A DNA stretch of 64,000 bases from an uncultured Paracoccaceae bacterium (GTDB lineage Bacteria; Pseudomonadota; Alphaproteobacteria; Rhodobacterales; Rhodobacteraceae), in NCBI GenBank assembly GCA_947489325.1, contig CANLDA010000010.1, positions 78,392 through 142,391 of the forward strand. Direction: 5' to 3'. A program made the position numbers and the translations under genes. Numbering within the stretch: the first letter of the stretch is position 1; each line of letters opens with the position of its first letter. Below, one piece after another: positions 36,909 through 44,801 of this stretch. The notes under the pieces are model-generated. The model worked only from the letters and a program-made list of their open reading frames with translations, was not told the DNA's origin and did not search any database.

Positions 36909-36960
36909 AGATGCAGCTAGAGTGGCGAAAATATGCACCACTGACATTGGGCGAGGCACC

Positions 36961-38016
36961 ATGCAGATTGAAATGACACAGCAAATGCCAAGGGCTGCCA
37001 GCCATGCGATTTTTGTGGTTGTGCCCAGGTTTAATATCACCACCCTGATCACTATGATCGAGACAATGCGGATTGCAAATTATCTGGCACCGGAACCCGT
37101 CTTTTCTTGGGAAATTATTTCTTTTGATGGGTCCGAAGTGGTCGCCAGCAATGGCATGAAAACAACGGTTTCTGCAGATGTCGATGCTTTGCCAGAGGCC
37201 GATTACGTGTTTGTTTTGGGCAGCTGGGGAACCGAAACTTATGAAAACCGCAATCTCACGGCATGGCTGCGAAAATCTGCGCGGGCTGGCATTGTCATTT
37301 GCGGTGTTGAATTGGGCGGCTATATCATTGCGCGGGCGGGTTTGCTGGATCGCAAACCCGCAACAATTCATTGGTCGTGGCTCAGCGGGTTTCGCGAATC
37401 TTTTGATCGTGTGGATGTGCAGGAATGCCTGTTCACCATGGAAGGTAAGATCATAACCTGTTCAGGTGGTCTTGCTGGTGTGGACCTGATGCTGCGCCTG
37501 ATAGAGCGCCTTCATGGCAGCGGATATTCCGGGGAAATCGCTGATCAAATGTTGCATCATCCGATCCGCAGTCCCGCGTCCCCGCAGCGCAGCACAATGG
37601 GGCGCAGCACAGAGACAATGCTGCCGCTCGTGCGCGAGGCCATGACCCTGATCGAGGACAATATTGAGGAGCCGCTGACAGTGCCCGAAATTGCATCCCG
37701 GCTTGATGTGTCGCAACGCCAACTAGAGCGGCAATTCAAGAAAAACGTGGGCTGCACGGTTGTACAATTCGGGCTGTTAAGACGATTACAGAACGCGCGA
37801 TTATTGCTGATCTCCACCGACCTAAGTGTGCGCGAAATCGCAACCGCGTCAGGGTTTAACACCTTGTCCCATTTTGCCTTTTCCTTCGGAAAATTCTTTG
37901 GCCGCCGCCCCTCTGAATATCGCGAAGCATGGCCTGCCAATGAACCCGCGCCAAGCTGGCCGGGATCATTGTCGGATTTCCTATCAACCTTGAAAGAAAT
38001 TCCTGCGCGCGATTAA
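36961..38016 (+). CDS. GlxA-type AraC-family regulator (CdhR-like)
   Basis: About 351 residues from the ATG at 36961. The N-terminal DJ-1/PfpI-like domain (residues 10-190) has VVVPRFNITTLITMIETMRI and the nucleophile-elbow region VICGVELGGYIIARAG. The C-terminal AraC DNA-binding domain (residues 235-330) has ASRLDVSQRQLERQFKK and LSVREIATASGFNTLSHFA. CdhR, which controls carnitine catabolism in Pseudomonas, has this architecture and sits beside carnitine dehydrogenase and cleavage enzyme genes, as here. It is divergent from the cleavage-enzyme operon and its stop overlaps the convergent dehydrogenase gene by four bases. Confidence 0.87.
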   Translation: MQIEMTQQMPRAASHAIFVVVPRFNITTLITMIETMRIANYLAPEPVFSWEIISFDGSEVVASNGMKTTVSADVDALPEADYVFVLGSWGTETYENRNLTAWLRKSARAGIVICGVELGGYIIARAGLLDRKPATIHWSWLSGFRESFDRVDVQECLFTMEGKIITCSGGLAGVDLMLRLIERLHGSGYSGEIADQMLHHPIRSPASPQRSTMGRSTETMLPLVREAMTLIEDNIEEPLTVPEIASRLDVSQRQLERQFKKNVGCTVVQFGLLRRLQNARLLLISTDLSVREIATASGFNTLSHFAFSFGKFFGRRPSEYREAWPANEPAPSWPGSLSDFLSTLKEIPARD

Positions 38017-38963
38017 CCCAGCCGCGATTCTCGCAAGGCTCGCAAAACCGCGACAATCTCGCGATCTCTTTGCGCGGCCATGTCTTCGAAATGCTGATCA
38101 CCCGCAATTGCATTGCAGCCATCAACCATGCGATCGCGCAGATCGCGGGTCAGCTCCGGCGCTTTTAGCCGGGTCCAAGGCAATTTCAGCGCAGGGCCAA
38201 ATTGATCCAGATTTGTCGCCATGCCCCCTGCCCCACAGGCCACGTGAAAGGCCATGCATTGCCCCTGACTAACCATCCGGGGGGCGGGGCCATTCATAAG
38301 GGCAATGTCGATATCTTCCGGCGTTGCCTCGCCATTGGCAACCATATGAAGGGCCTCTCGCCAAAGTGCCTCTTGCAAACGCGTGGCCACAAATCCGGGG
38401 ATTTCCTTTTTCATCAATAAGGGCGCTTTGCCCGCGATCTCATAAAACTTGCCCGCCCAATGCACTGCATCAGGTGCGGTTTTGTCACCTCCGACGATCT
38501 CTACCAAAGGCAACAGATACGGCGGGTTGAACGGATGACCGATCACGCATCGTTCGGGGGTGGCGCAGGTGGCTTGAATTTCGGTCATGGTCAGCCCAGA
38601 GGTGGACGAGCCAATAACCACGGACGCCGGAAGAATATCACCCATCCGCTCATACAGTGCCTGTTTGATGTCCAACCGCTCTGGCGCACTTTCCTGCACA
38701 AACTGGGCACCTTCCAGCGCGTCCTCCAGATCGGTGACAATGCGCAGGCGATCCAATGATGCCCCTTCAGCCAGGCCCAGATCAGTTAAGCTCCCCCAAG
38801 CTGTGTTCAGAATAGAATTGAACGCCGGGGTTTCGTTTGCGTCATGCAAGTAAGCAGTTACATCATAACCACGCGCCAGAAAATGCGCGGCCCACCCGCC
38901 ACCGATAGGGCCTGCACCAATGCTTGTGATACGGGTAACTTCTGAAGGATCAGGATACATCAT
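38013..38963 (-). CDS. lcdH: Carnitine 3-dehydrogenase-like 3-hydroxyacyl dehydrogenase
   Basis: A 316-residue NAD-dependent enzyme. The Rossmann motif GAGPIGGGWA lies at residues 16-25; the catalytic His block GHPFNPPYLLPLVE near 140 and KEIPGFVATRLQEALWREAL near 190 are typical of the 3-hydroxyacyl-CoA dehydrogenase family and, in this extended form, of L-carnitine dehydrogenase, as are GMATNLDQFGPAL and PWTRL. It would oxidise carnitine or a near relative to the 3-keto compound used by the cleavage enzyme. The start overlaps the caiD-like stop (ATGA). Confidence 0.82.
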   Translation of the reverse strand: MMYPDPSEVTRITSIGAGPIGGGWAAHFLARGYDVTAYLHDANETPAFNSILNTAWGSLTDLGLAEGASLDRLRIVTDLEDALEGAQFVQESAPERLDIKQALYERMGDILPASVVIGSSTSGLTMTEIQATCATPERCVIGHPFNPPYLLPLVEIVGGDKTAPDAVHWAGKFYEIAGKAPLLMKKEIPGFVATRLQEALWREALHMVANGEATPEDIDIALMNGPAPRMVSQGQCMAFHVACGAGGMATNLDQFGPALKLPWTRLKAPELTRDLRDRMVDGCNAIAGDQHFEDMAAQRDREIVAVLRALRESRLG

Positions 38964-39763
38964 TCACCTTTGAAATTCGGTTCGCGTTTTTCAACAAAGG
39001 CGGCCACACCTTCGGCCGCATCAGATGATTTCAGCATCTTGCGATAGGTTGGCATCGGATCGGTGCGCATCTTATGAAAGGCTTGTTCAAGTGGAACGCA
39101 TTCAATCTCGCGCTGCACTTCTTTGACCGATTGCATCGCCAACGGCGCCGACCAAGCAATAGAAGCGGCCCATTCGCGCGCCGCATCCATCAACTTCTCT
39201 TTAGGCACCACTTTATTGACCAACCCATAGTGAGCGGCCTCTGCCGCAGTCATTCGACGCCCCAAAAGAAACATCTCCATAGCGATGTTATGCGGGATAC
39301 GACGCGGCAAACGCTGCAGCGCACCCGCATCGGGCACAATGCCCAGTGGCATTTCCGGCAGGCCAAATTCCACGTGATCGGCCGCAATGAGCAAGTCACA
39401 TCCCATTGCCATTTCAAATCCACCACCAATGGCCAATCCGTTAATGGCAGCAATGACAGGTTTGTTCAGCGCCCAGTTTTCAGTAAGGCCTGTGAACCCG
39501 CCAAACCCGTAGTCATCAGATTCCCACCAATTATCGAGCTGCATCTCGCCGTCGTTCAGTGCCTTGAGATCCCACCCAGCTGAGAAGATTTTCTCACCTC
39601 CACCTGTCAAGATCGCACAGCGCAAATCCTTGTCTTCGTGAAGTTCCTGAAACGCTGCGGCCAATGCTTGTGACGTGGGCACGTCAATCGCATTCACCTT
39701 GCCACGTTCAAGTGTAACTTCCAGTACATGTCCATCGCGGTGGACCTTAACGCCATCTGACAT
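38960..39763 (-). CDS. caiD: Crotonobetainyl-CoA hydratase-like enzyme
   Basis: About 267 residues from the ATG at 39763, preceded by GGATAAACC. It is an enoyl-CoA hydratase fold close to E. coli CaiD in FSAGWDLKAL, GGFTGLTE, NKPVIAAINGLAIGGGFEMA, FGLPEMPLGIVPDAG and the C-terminal EKREPNFKG. Both glutamates used by CaiD, in GGGFEMA and LPEMPLG, are present. It would hydrate crotonobetainyl-CoA to carnitinyl-CoA or run the reverse step. It sits between the luciferase-like monooxygenase gene (gap of four bases) and the dehydrogenase gene (overlap). Confidence 0.85.
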   Translation of the reverse strand: MSDGVKVHRDGHVLEVTLERGKVNAIDVPTSQALAAAFQELHEDKDLRCAILTGGGEKIFSAGWDLKALNDGEMQLDNWWESDDYGFGGFTGLTENWALNKPVIAAINGLAIGGGFEMAMGCDLLIAADHVEFGLPEMPLGIVPDAGALQRLPRRIPHNIAMEMFLLGRRMTAAEAAHYGLVNKVVPKEKLMDAAREWAASIAWSAPLAMQSVKEVQREIECVPLEQAFHKMRTDPMPTYRKMLKSSDAAEGVAAFVEKREPNFKGE

Positions 39764-39767
39764 CGGT

Positions 39768-40808
39768 TTATCCTTTTTTGAATTCGGGCATAACTTCGTC
39801 ACAGAACATCCGCAAAGACCGTTTTTGTGCGGCATGGTCCAACCCCATCGAGGCGTAATAGATGAATTCATTCACCCCCAGCGCCTGATGACGTTTCAAT
39901 TTTTCGATGACCTGGTCGGGCGCGCCAAACATCAAGTTCTCTTCAAGCATGGCCGGGTCATATTGTTCGCGCCCTTCCAGTTGATCCAAGGGGATGGATG
40001 CAGGGAATCCATTGTGCACATCACCCGCATTGCGAAATAGGTTTTCAAACTGACTCAGCACCGTGCGAATGGCATTCAGGGCGGCCTGTCTGTCAGATTC
40101 ATTGTCATAAACACAAGAGTGACGCATCAACGCAAAGCGCGGCTCCCACCCATTGTCAGCCTTTGCAATCGCTTCGTCCAATTGCTGTTTATAGAGTTCC
40201 GCTTCTGCAAAGGGCCGGGTCAGCGGCCAGCAATTGACGTGGCATTTGTTGCGAATTGCATAATCATAGGTAATTGGGGATCGGGCGGCGACCCAGACAG
40301 GCACCTCTGGCTGTAAAGGCTTAGGAACCGAAGTGGATGTTGGAAACTCCCAATACTCACCTTCATGGGCATAGTCGCCTTTCCACAACTCACGTACCGC
40401 AGGCAACATTTCCTGCATATAACGCCACGCATCGGATTGTTTTAGACCCGGTTTCATACGATCAAATTCGCGTTGATACGCACCGGATCCAATGCCAAAT
40501 TCCAACCGCCCACCGCTAACAAGATCCAGCATTGCCGCCTCACCCGCCAGATTAATCGGATGCCAATAGGCAGCTGTCGCAACCGCAGTGCCAAGTCTGA
40601 TCCGGCTGGTTTCTGTTGACCACCATGTCAGCAGTTGAAATGGATTTGGCGCGATGGTCATTTCCAAAGCGTGATGCTCCGCAGCCCAAACAATGTCAAA
40701 ACCACCATCTTCTGCGATTTGCACCATTTCCAATGTGTGACGGGCCACGTCCTGCATATCCAGACTGTCGTCAATTCGTTCCATGTTCACGGCAAGTTGG
40801 AATTTCAT
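39768..40808 (-). CDS. Luciferase-like FMN-dependent monooxygenase
   Basis: A 346-residue bacterial-luciferase-family (LLM) TIM barrel. VNMERIDDSLDMQDVARHTL, FDIVWAAEHHALEM (with the usual His pair), RIRLGTAVATAAYWHPI, and LDLVSGGRLEFGIGSGAYQ are standard blocks. Such enzymes use reduced FMN supplied by a separate reductase; a flavin reductase domain is fused to a CoA-transferase in the divergent operon at 44798-46891. Comparable two-component systems open N-methylated rings (trigonelline) or attack other substrates. The target here is not known. AAGGACACTGAT precedes the ATG. Confidence 0.87.
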   Translation of the reverse strand: MKFQLAVNMERIDDSLDMQDVARHTLEMVQIAEDGGFDIVWAAEHHALEMTIAPNPFQLLTWWSTETSRIRLGTAVATAAYWHPINLAGEAAMLDLVSGGRLEFGIGSGAYQREFDRMKPGLKQSDAWRYMQEMLPAVRELWKGDYAHEGEYWEFPTSTSVPKPLQPEVPVWVAARSPITYDYAIRNKCHVNCWPLTRPFAEAELYKQQLDEAIAKADNGWEPRFALMRHSCVYDNESDRQAALNAIRTVLSQFENLFRNAGDVHNGFPASIPLDQLEGREQYDPAMLEENLMFGAPDQVIEKLKRHQALGVNEFIYYASMGLDHAAQKRSLRMFCDEVMPEFKKG

Positions 40809-40836
40809 ATCAGTGTCCTTTCACGGTGAATGAGAG

Positions 40837-41979
40837 TTACAGAATTTCAGCTAATTTTTGGGCATACCACCGGCCAAATCCGGCGACATTGGGTTCCAGT
40901 AAAGGCTGAAAGCGCCCTTGTTGTGCGTCCGGATGGGCCAAACCACACTGCTGGCTTTCAAGCGCAGGCACATCTTCGGCCAAGGCAGCATCCAACCGGT
41001 CGTGATACGCATTCAGCCGATCAGAGACACCGGCTAAGGCCAACGTTTCTGGCGGAAAACATGCCGTTTGAACCACTTTGCAGCGCCCTGCCCCCAATGG
41101 ATATGCCTCATAAACCCACAGCGCATCGGTGCTGGCGGCAAATGTCATATTGGGAAAAGCCCAAGTATACCGCACCCCAGATTGTGCACGCCCAGTGAGA
41201 CCCGGCATCGGGGGCAAGGCTTTGTCTTGTTCGTCTTGCAACAATCCACCGGTGCCCTCGGTTGCCCCGAATTGCGAAACATAATCTCCGGTCACCTCAT
41301 CTGGAGGATCAGGGGGCGCATAAACATCGTCAATGCTGTTAGGATGCACAAAGGGCAGATGATAATATTCGTTGAAAACTTCGATAAAGGCTTTCCAATT
41401 ACAGGCAACTTCTGTTTCACGGCGACGTGTCGTGACCAAAGTTTCCAGCGGCCATGGCATATGTAGTTTTGCAAAATCACCTAACACCGCATCCAGTTTC
41501 GGCGCATCAGGATTCAGACAAACAAAAACAAAACCCAGTCGCTCTTTTACGCGATATCGCACAAGGCCGTTGTCCGCCTTGTCAAATCCCGGCACCTGAT
41601 CCATGTGCGGCGCGGCCACCAGCGATCCATCCAGTCGATACGCCCATGAATGGAAAGGGCATCGAATGCCGCGGCAATTGCCGGCGCCATCCATAAGACG
41701 CATCGCCCGGTGCCGACAGGAATTGGCCAGTGCATGCAAGCTGCCGTCTTTGTCGCGCAGCAAAATCAGCGATTGGTCCGCGATATCCAAGGCGACATAA
41801 TCCCCCGGATTTCGTACCTGATCTGCGCGGCCAACACCAATCCAGCCACCGCGAAAGATATGATCAATCTCAAGCTGTGTAATCGCGTCATCTACATAAC
41901 AGACCGGGGGCAACGACATCGCTGTTTGTGCATCACCTGCACATCTGGCAAGGGCCTGCTTAAGATCCGTCAAATTCAT
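40837..41979 (-). CDS. Rieske oxygenase, alpha subunit (second copy)
   Basis: About 380 residues, started at the ATG sharing bases with the aldehyde dehydrogenase stop (TGATG). The Rieske ligands are C-R-H near residues 88-90 and C-P-F-H near 107-110 (SCRHRAMRL, RCPFHSWAY); the catalytic iron site is within NWKAFIEVFNEYYHLPFVH. It differs clearly from the copy at 4597. With a downstream aldehyde dehydrogenase in the same transcript, C-N cleavage of a quaternary amine to an aldehyde (as in CntA and malic semialdehyde) or N-demethylation are both possible. No reductase partner is in the window. Confidence 0.86.
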   Translation of the reverse strand: MNLTDLKQALARCAGDAQTAMSLPPVCYVDDAITQLEIDHIFRGGWIGVGRADQVRNPGDYVALDIADQSLILLRDKDGSLHALANSCRHRAMRLMDGAGNCRGIRCPFHSWAYRLDGSLVAAPHMDQVPGFDKADNGLVRYRVKERLGFVFVCLNPDAPKLDAVLGDFAKLHMPWPLETLVTTRRRETEVACNWKAFIEVFNEYYHLPFVHPNSIDDVYAPPDPPDEVTGDYVSQFGATEGTGGLLQDEQDKALPPMPGLTGRAQSGVRYTWAFPNMTFAASTDALWVYEAYPLGAGRCKVVQTACFPPETLALAGVSDRLNAYHDRLDAALAEDVPALESQQCGLAHPDAQQGRFQPLLEPNVAGFGRWYAQKLAEIL

Positions 41980-43460
41980 CACCGCATCACAAACGGGTTG
42001 GCCATTGGCTCATCTGATGTGTTCACCCAAATCGTTTTGGGGCGGGTATAGTCATAAATCGCCTGGAACCCGCTTTCGCGCCCATAGCCCGATCCTTTGA
42101 CACCACCGAATTCAGCAATGGGTGATACAACGCGATAGGTGTTCACCCAAACAATGCCCGCACGCACCGAATTTGCCATGCGCAATGATCGCGCACCATC
42201 TTTGGTAAAGATACCTGCCGCCAAACCATGTTCGGTATCATTTGCCAGTGCCAGCACTTCTTTTTCAGTCTTGAACCGCTGCACACACAGCACAGGGCCA
42301 AACAGTTCTGTATCAACGATGCGCAAATCCTGACGCGGGCATTCAATGATGGTGGGTTCAAAAAACAGCCCCGCCATGCCATCGGGCTGCTTACCCCCTG
42401 CCAGAACCGTGCCACCTTCTTTTTGTGCGTGGGCAACCTCTCGCTGGATGTGCTCCAGCTGACCCATGGTACAAAGTGGCCCCATCTGGGTTTCATCTGC
42501 CAGCGGATCACCAATCACAATTTGGCGCGCCATGGCGGTCATCTTTTCAAGAAATTCATCCGCAATGTCTTCGTGCAGATAAAGCCGTGATCCCGCGACA
42601 CAGCTTTGACCCGTCGCCCCAAAAATACCTGCGATCGAGGCATTCACAGCGCTTTCAATATTCGCATCCTCAAAGACGATAAACGGGGATTTCCCGCCCA
42701 GTTCCAATGACACTTCGGCAAAGTTGCGTTTGACGTTTTCCAACACGTGGCGGGCGGCATTTGGCCCCCCTGTAAAGGACACGCGCGCAACCAGTGGATG
42801 CCCTGTAAGGGCACGGCCGCAGGGCTCGCCGTGGCCAGTAACCACATTGACAACACCCGGCGGAATACCGGCCTCTTCGATCAGCTTGCCAAATTCCAGC
42901 ATCGCTGCGCTTGCATGTTCCGACGCCTTAAGAACCACAGTATTACCCGCCGCCAACGCAGGGCCAATTTTGACCGCCACCAAAAACAGTTGCGAATTCC
43001 ACGGCACAACGGCAGCAATCACGCCAAGAGGCTCGCGTTTCGTGAAAACAAACATGTCGGGCTTGTCGATCGGCAGGGTGTCACCGCTGACTTTATCAGC
43101 GCAGCCAGCGAAAAAGTGGAAAAACTCTGCGATATATTTGGCCTGCCACCGCGTTTCCTTCAGCATTTTGCCGGTGTCGATGGATTCTGTACGCCCCAAC
43201 TGTTCTGACTGATCCGCCAACAAATCGCCCAGCTTGCGCAAGCATTTTCCACGCTCGGTTGGCGTCATGCGCGACCACGGGCCATTGGTGAATGCGTCAT
43301 GTGCAGTTTCAACCGCACGATTGATGTCTGCCTCTGTTGCTTCGGGCACCCGGCTCCAGATTTTGCCATCAGCTGGGTTTACGCTGTCAAATGTTCCGCC
43401 ATCCGAGGCATCGACCCACTCTCCGTTGATCAACATTTGGTAATTTTTGATATCAGCCAT
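41979..43460 (-). CDS. Aldehyde dehydrogenase (betaine aldehyde dehydrogenase type)
   Basis: A 493-residue NAD(P)-dependent aldehyde dehydrogenase. Catalytic residues are seen in LELGGKSPFIVFEDA (Glu) and FGATGQSCVAGSRLY (Cys); IGPALAAGNTVVLKASEH and VPWNSQ are the cofactor and substrate blocks. It leads the minus-strand operon: aldehyde dehydrogenase, Rieske, LLM, caiD-like and dehydrogenase. It would oxidise the aldehyde released by the oxygenase or monooxygenase. GAGGGTGACC lies before the ATG. Confidence 0.9.
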   Translation of the reverse strand: MADIKNYQMLINGEWVDASDGGTFDSVNPADGKIWSRVPEATEADINRAVETAHDAFTNGPWSRMTPTERGKCLRKLGDLLADQSEQLGRTESIDTGKMLKETRWQAKYIAEFFHFFAGCADKVSGDTLPIDKPDMFVFTKREPLGVIAAVVPWNSQLFLVAVKIGPALAAGNTVVLKASEHASAAMLEFGKLIEEAGIPPGVVNVVTGHGEPCGRALTGHPLVARVSFTGGPNAARHVLENVKRNFAEVSLELGGKSPFIVFEDANIESAVNASIAGIFGATGQSCVAGSRLYLHEDIADEFLEKMTAMARQIVIGDPLADETQMGPLCTMGQLEHIQREVAHAQKEGGTVLAGGKQPDGMAGLFFEPTIIECPRQDLRIVDTELFGPVLCVQRFKTEKEVLALANDTEHGLAAGIFTKDGARSLRMANSVRAGIVWVNTYRVVSPIAEFGGVKGSGYGRESGFQAIYDYTRPKTIWVNTSDEPMANPFVMR

Positions 43461-43513
43461 GGCAGGTCACCCTCTTGTTGCCTTTCCATTCATGGCCGCT
43501 TTTGCCTAAGATG

Positions 43514-43540
43514 TGCCGGAAAATACGACAATGAGTGTCG
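43514..43540. promoter_or_regulatory. Shared TTGTCG motif, copy 2, with CGACA-TGTCG dyad
   Basis: On the minus strand TTGTCGTATTTTCCGGCA (43514-43531) repeats, with one extra base and one mismatch, the motif at 36891-36908. It also overlaps a CGACA-ATGAG-TGTCG inverted repeat (43526-43540). The site lies in the 139-base gap between the aldehyde dehydrogenase operon (minus) and the RidA operon (plus), as expected for a common regulator of both. Confidence 0.55.
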
Positions 43541-43599
43541 AAAAAACCGCGCTATGGCTGCTTTGAACGGGGCAGGCTGCGTAAAAAGGAGGTGTCATC

Positions 43600-44001
43600 A
43601 TGGCCAGTAATAAGCAGATTATCGGGGGGCCTCTGGAAATTGGCGGGCGGGTTTTGTCCCTGTCACGCGCCATTCGTGCAGGTGATTTTGTCTTTTTGAC
43701 GGGGCAAATTCCAATGCGGGACGGCGCGCCTATGACTGACGGTACGGTCGAAGAACAAACCCGCGCCATTCTGGATGATATCACCGCAACCTTAAGCGAG
43801 GCCGGATGCACCCGCGATGACGTGGTCAAGGCAATGGTTTGGCTGCGCGACCGCGCTGACTTTCCCGGCTTTAATGCGGTTTACGGAGAATATTTTCCGG
43901 TCGAACCGCCCACCCGTTCCGCTGTGGTCAGCGATTTGTTGGTCGATGCACGCGTAGAGGTCGAGGTGATCGCCTATCGCCCTGTTGAAAGTGACGGTTG
44001 A
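43600..44001 (+). CDS. RidA-family deaminase
   Basis: A 133-residue RidA/YjgF/UK114 protein with AGDFVFLTGQIPMRDG, QTRAILDDITATLSEAGC and AVVSDLLVDARVEVEVIAY. The conserved Arg lies in PPTRSAVV near residue 107. The family hydrolyses reactive enamine/imine intermediates. AAGGAGG lies nine bases before the ATG. First gene of a three-gene plus-strand operon with the alpha/beta hydrolase and the CoA-transferase fusion; an enamine or imine formed during amine breakdown would explain its presence. Confidence 0.9.
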   Translation: MASNKQIIGGPLEIGGRVLSLSRAIRAGDFVFLTGQIPMRDGAPMTDGTVEEQTRAILDDITATLSEAGCTRDDVVKAMVWLRDRADFPGFNAVYGEYFPVEPPTRSAVVSDLLVDARVEVEVIAYRPVESDG

Positions 44002-44801
44002 TGCCGCGCGCACCTGATGGAACAGCCTATGATCTGACAGGCCCTCTGGGTGCGCCGGTTGTGGTGATGATCCATGGGCTTGGGCTTAGTCGCGCATGCT
44101 GGCAATGGACCACCCCCGCGCTGACTGATCGTTACTGCGCTCTCAGATATGACCTTTACGGCCATGGCGACAGTGTTCCGCCGCCCTCTGACCCCAACCT
44201 GAGCCTTTTTTCGGACCAGCTGGCGGCGTTGCTGGATCATTGTGACATTACAAACGCCACCCTTGTGGGGTTTTCCCTTGGCGGTATGATTGTGCGTCGA
44301 TTTGCACAAGATGCCCCCGACAGAACCACCGCCCTTGTGATCCTGCATTCACCGCACAAACGCAGCGAAAAAGCCCAGAATGCCATTCTCGAACGTGTGG
44401 TTCAGGCGCGTCAGGCTGGTCCGCAATCAACTGTCGAGGCCGCATTAGACCGCTGGTTCACCACTGATTTCAAGCAGGCAAACCCTGCGATGATGGATAC
44501 TGTTCGCGGTTGGGTCAAAGCCAACGATAAAGCCATTTACCACACCATTTATCGCGTGCTTGCCGATGGTATCGACGAAATTGTCTCTCCTGATCCTGCG
44601 ATCACATGTCCAACGCTGGTCATCACAGGGGATGAGGATTTTGGCAACGGGCCCGAAATGACGCATGCAATCGCTGCCGAAATTCCAGGGGCCAAAACCC
44701 TCATCCTTCGCGGCTTGCGCCATATGGCATTGGCTGAAGACCCAAGCGCCATCAATGACCCCCTGCGCAATTTCCTAGACCGACAGGACACACCGACATG
44801 A
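44001..44801 (+). CDS. Alpha/beta hydrolase (enol-lactonase-like)
   Basis: About 266 residues. The ATG shares its A with the RidA stop (TGATG). The oxyanion block MIHGLGLSRACWQWTTP, the nucleophile elbow VGFSLGGMI (Ser near residue 94), the Asp in ITGDEDFGNGP and the catalytic His in LRGLRHMALAEDP make a full catalytic triad. Sequence style is close to 3-oxoadipate enol-lactonase (PcaD), but amidases acting on N-formyl/acetamido-methylene succinates in vitamin and trigonelline breakdown also belong to this fold. The neighbouring LLM/flavin reductase makes the latter worth testing. Confidence 0.85.
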   Translation: MPRAPDGTAYDLTGPLGAPVVVMIHGLGLSRACWQWTTPALTDRYCALRYDLYGHGDSVPPPSDPNLSLFSDQLAALLDHCDITNATLVGFSLGGMIVRRFAQDAPDRTTALVILHSPHKRSEKAQNAILERVVQARQAGPQSTVEAALDRWFTTDFKQANPAMMDTVRGWVKANDKAIYHTIYRVLADGIDEIVSPDPAITCPTLVITGDEDFGNGPEMTHAIAAEIPGAKTLILRGLRHMALAEDPSAINDPLRNFLDRQDTPT

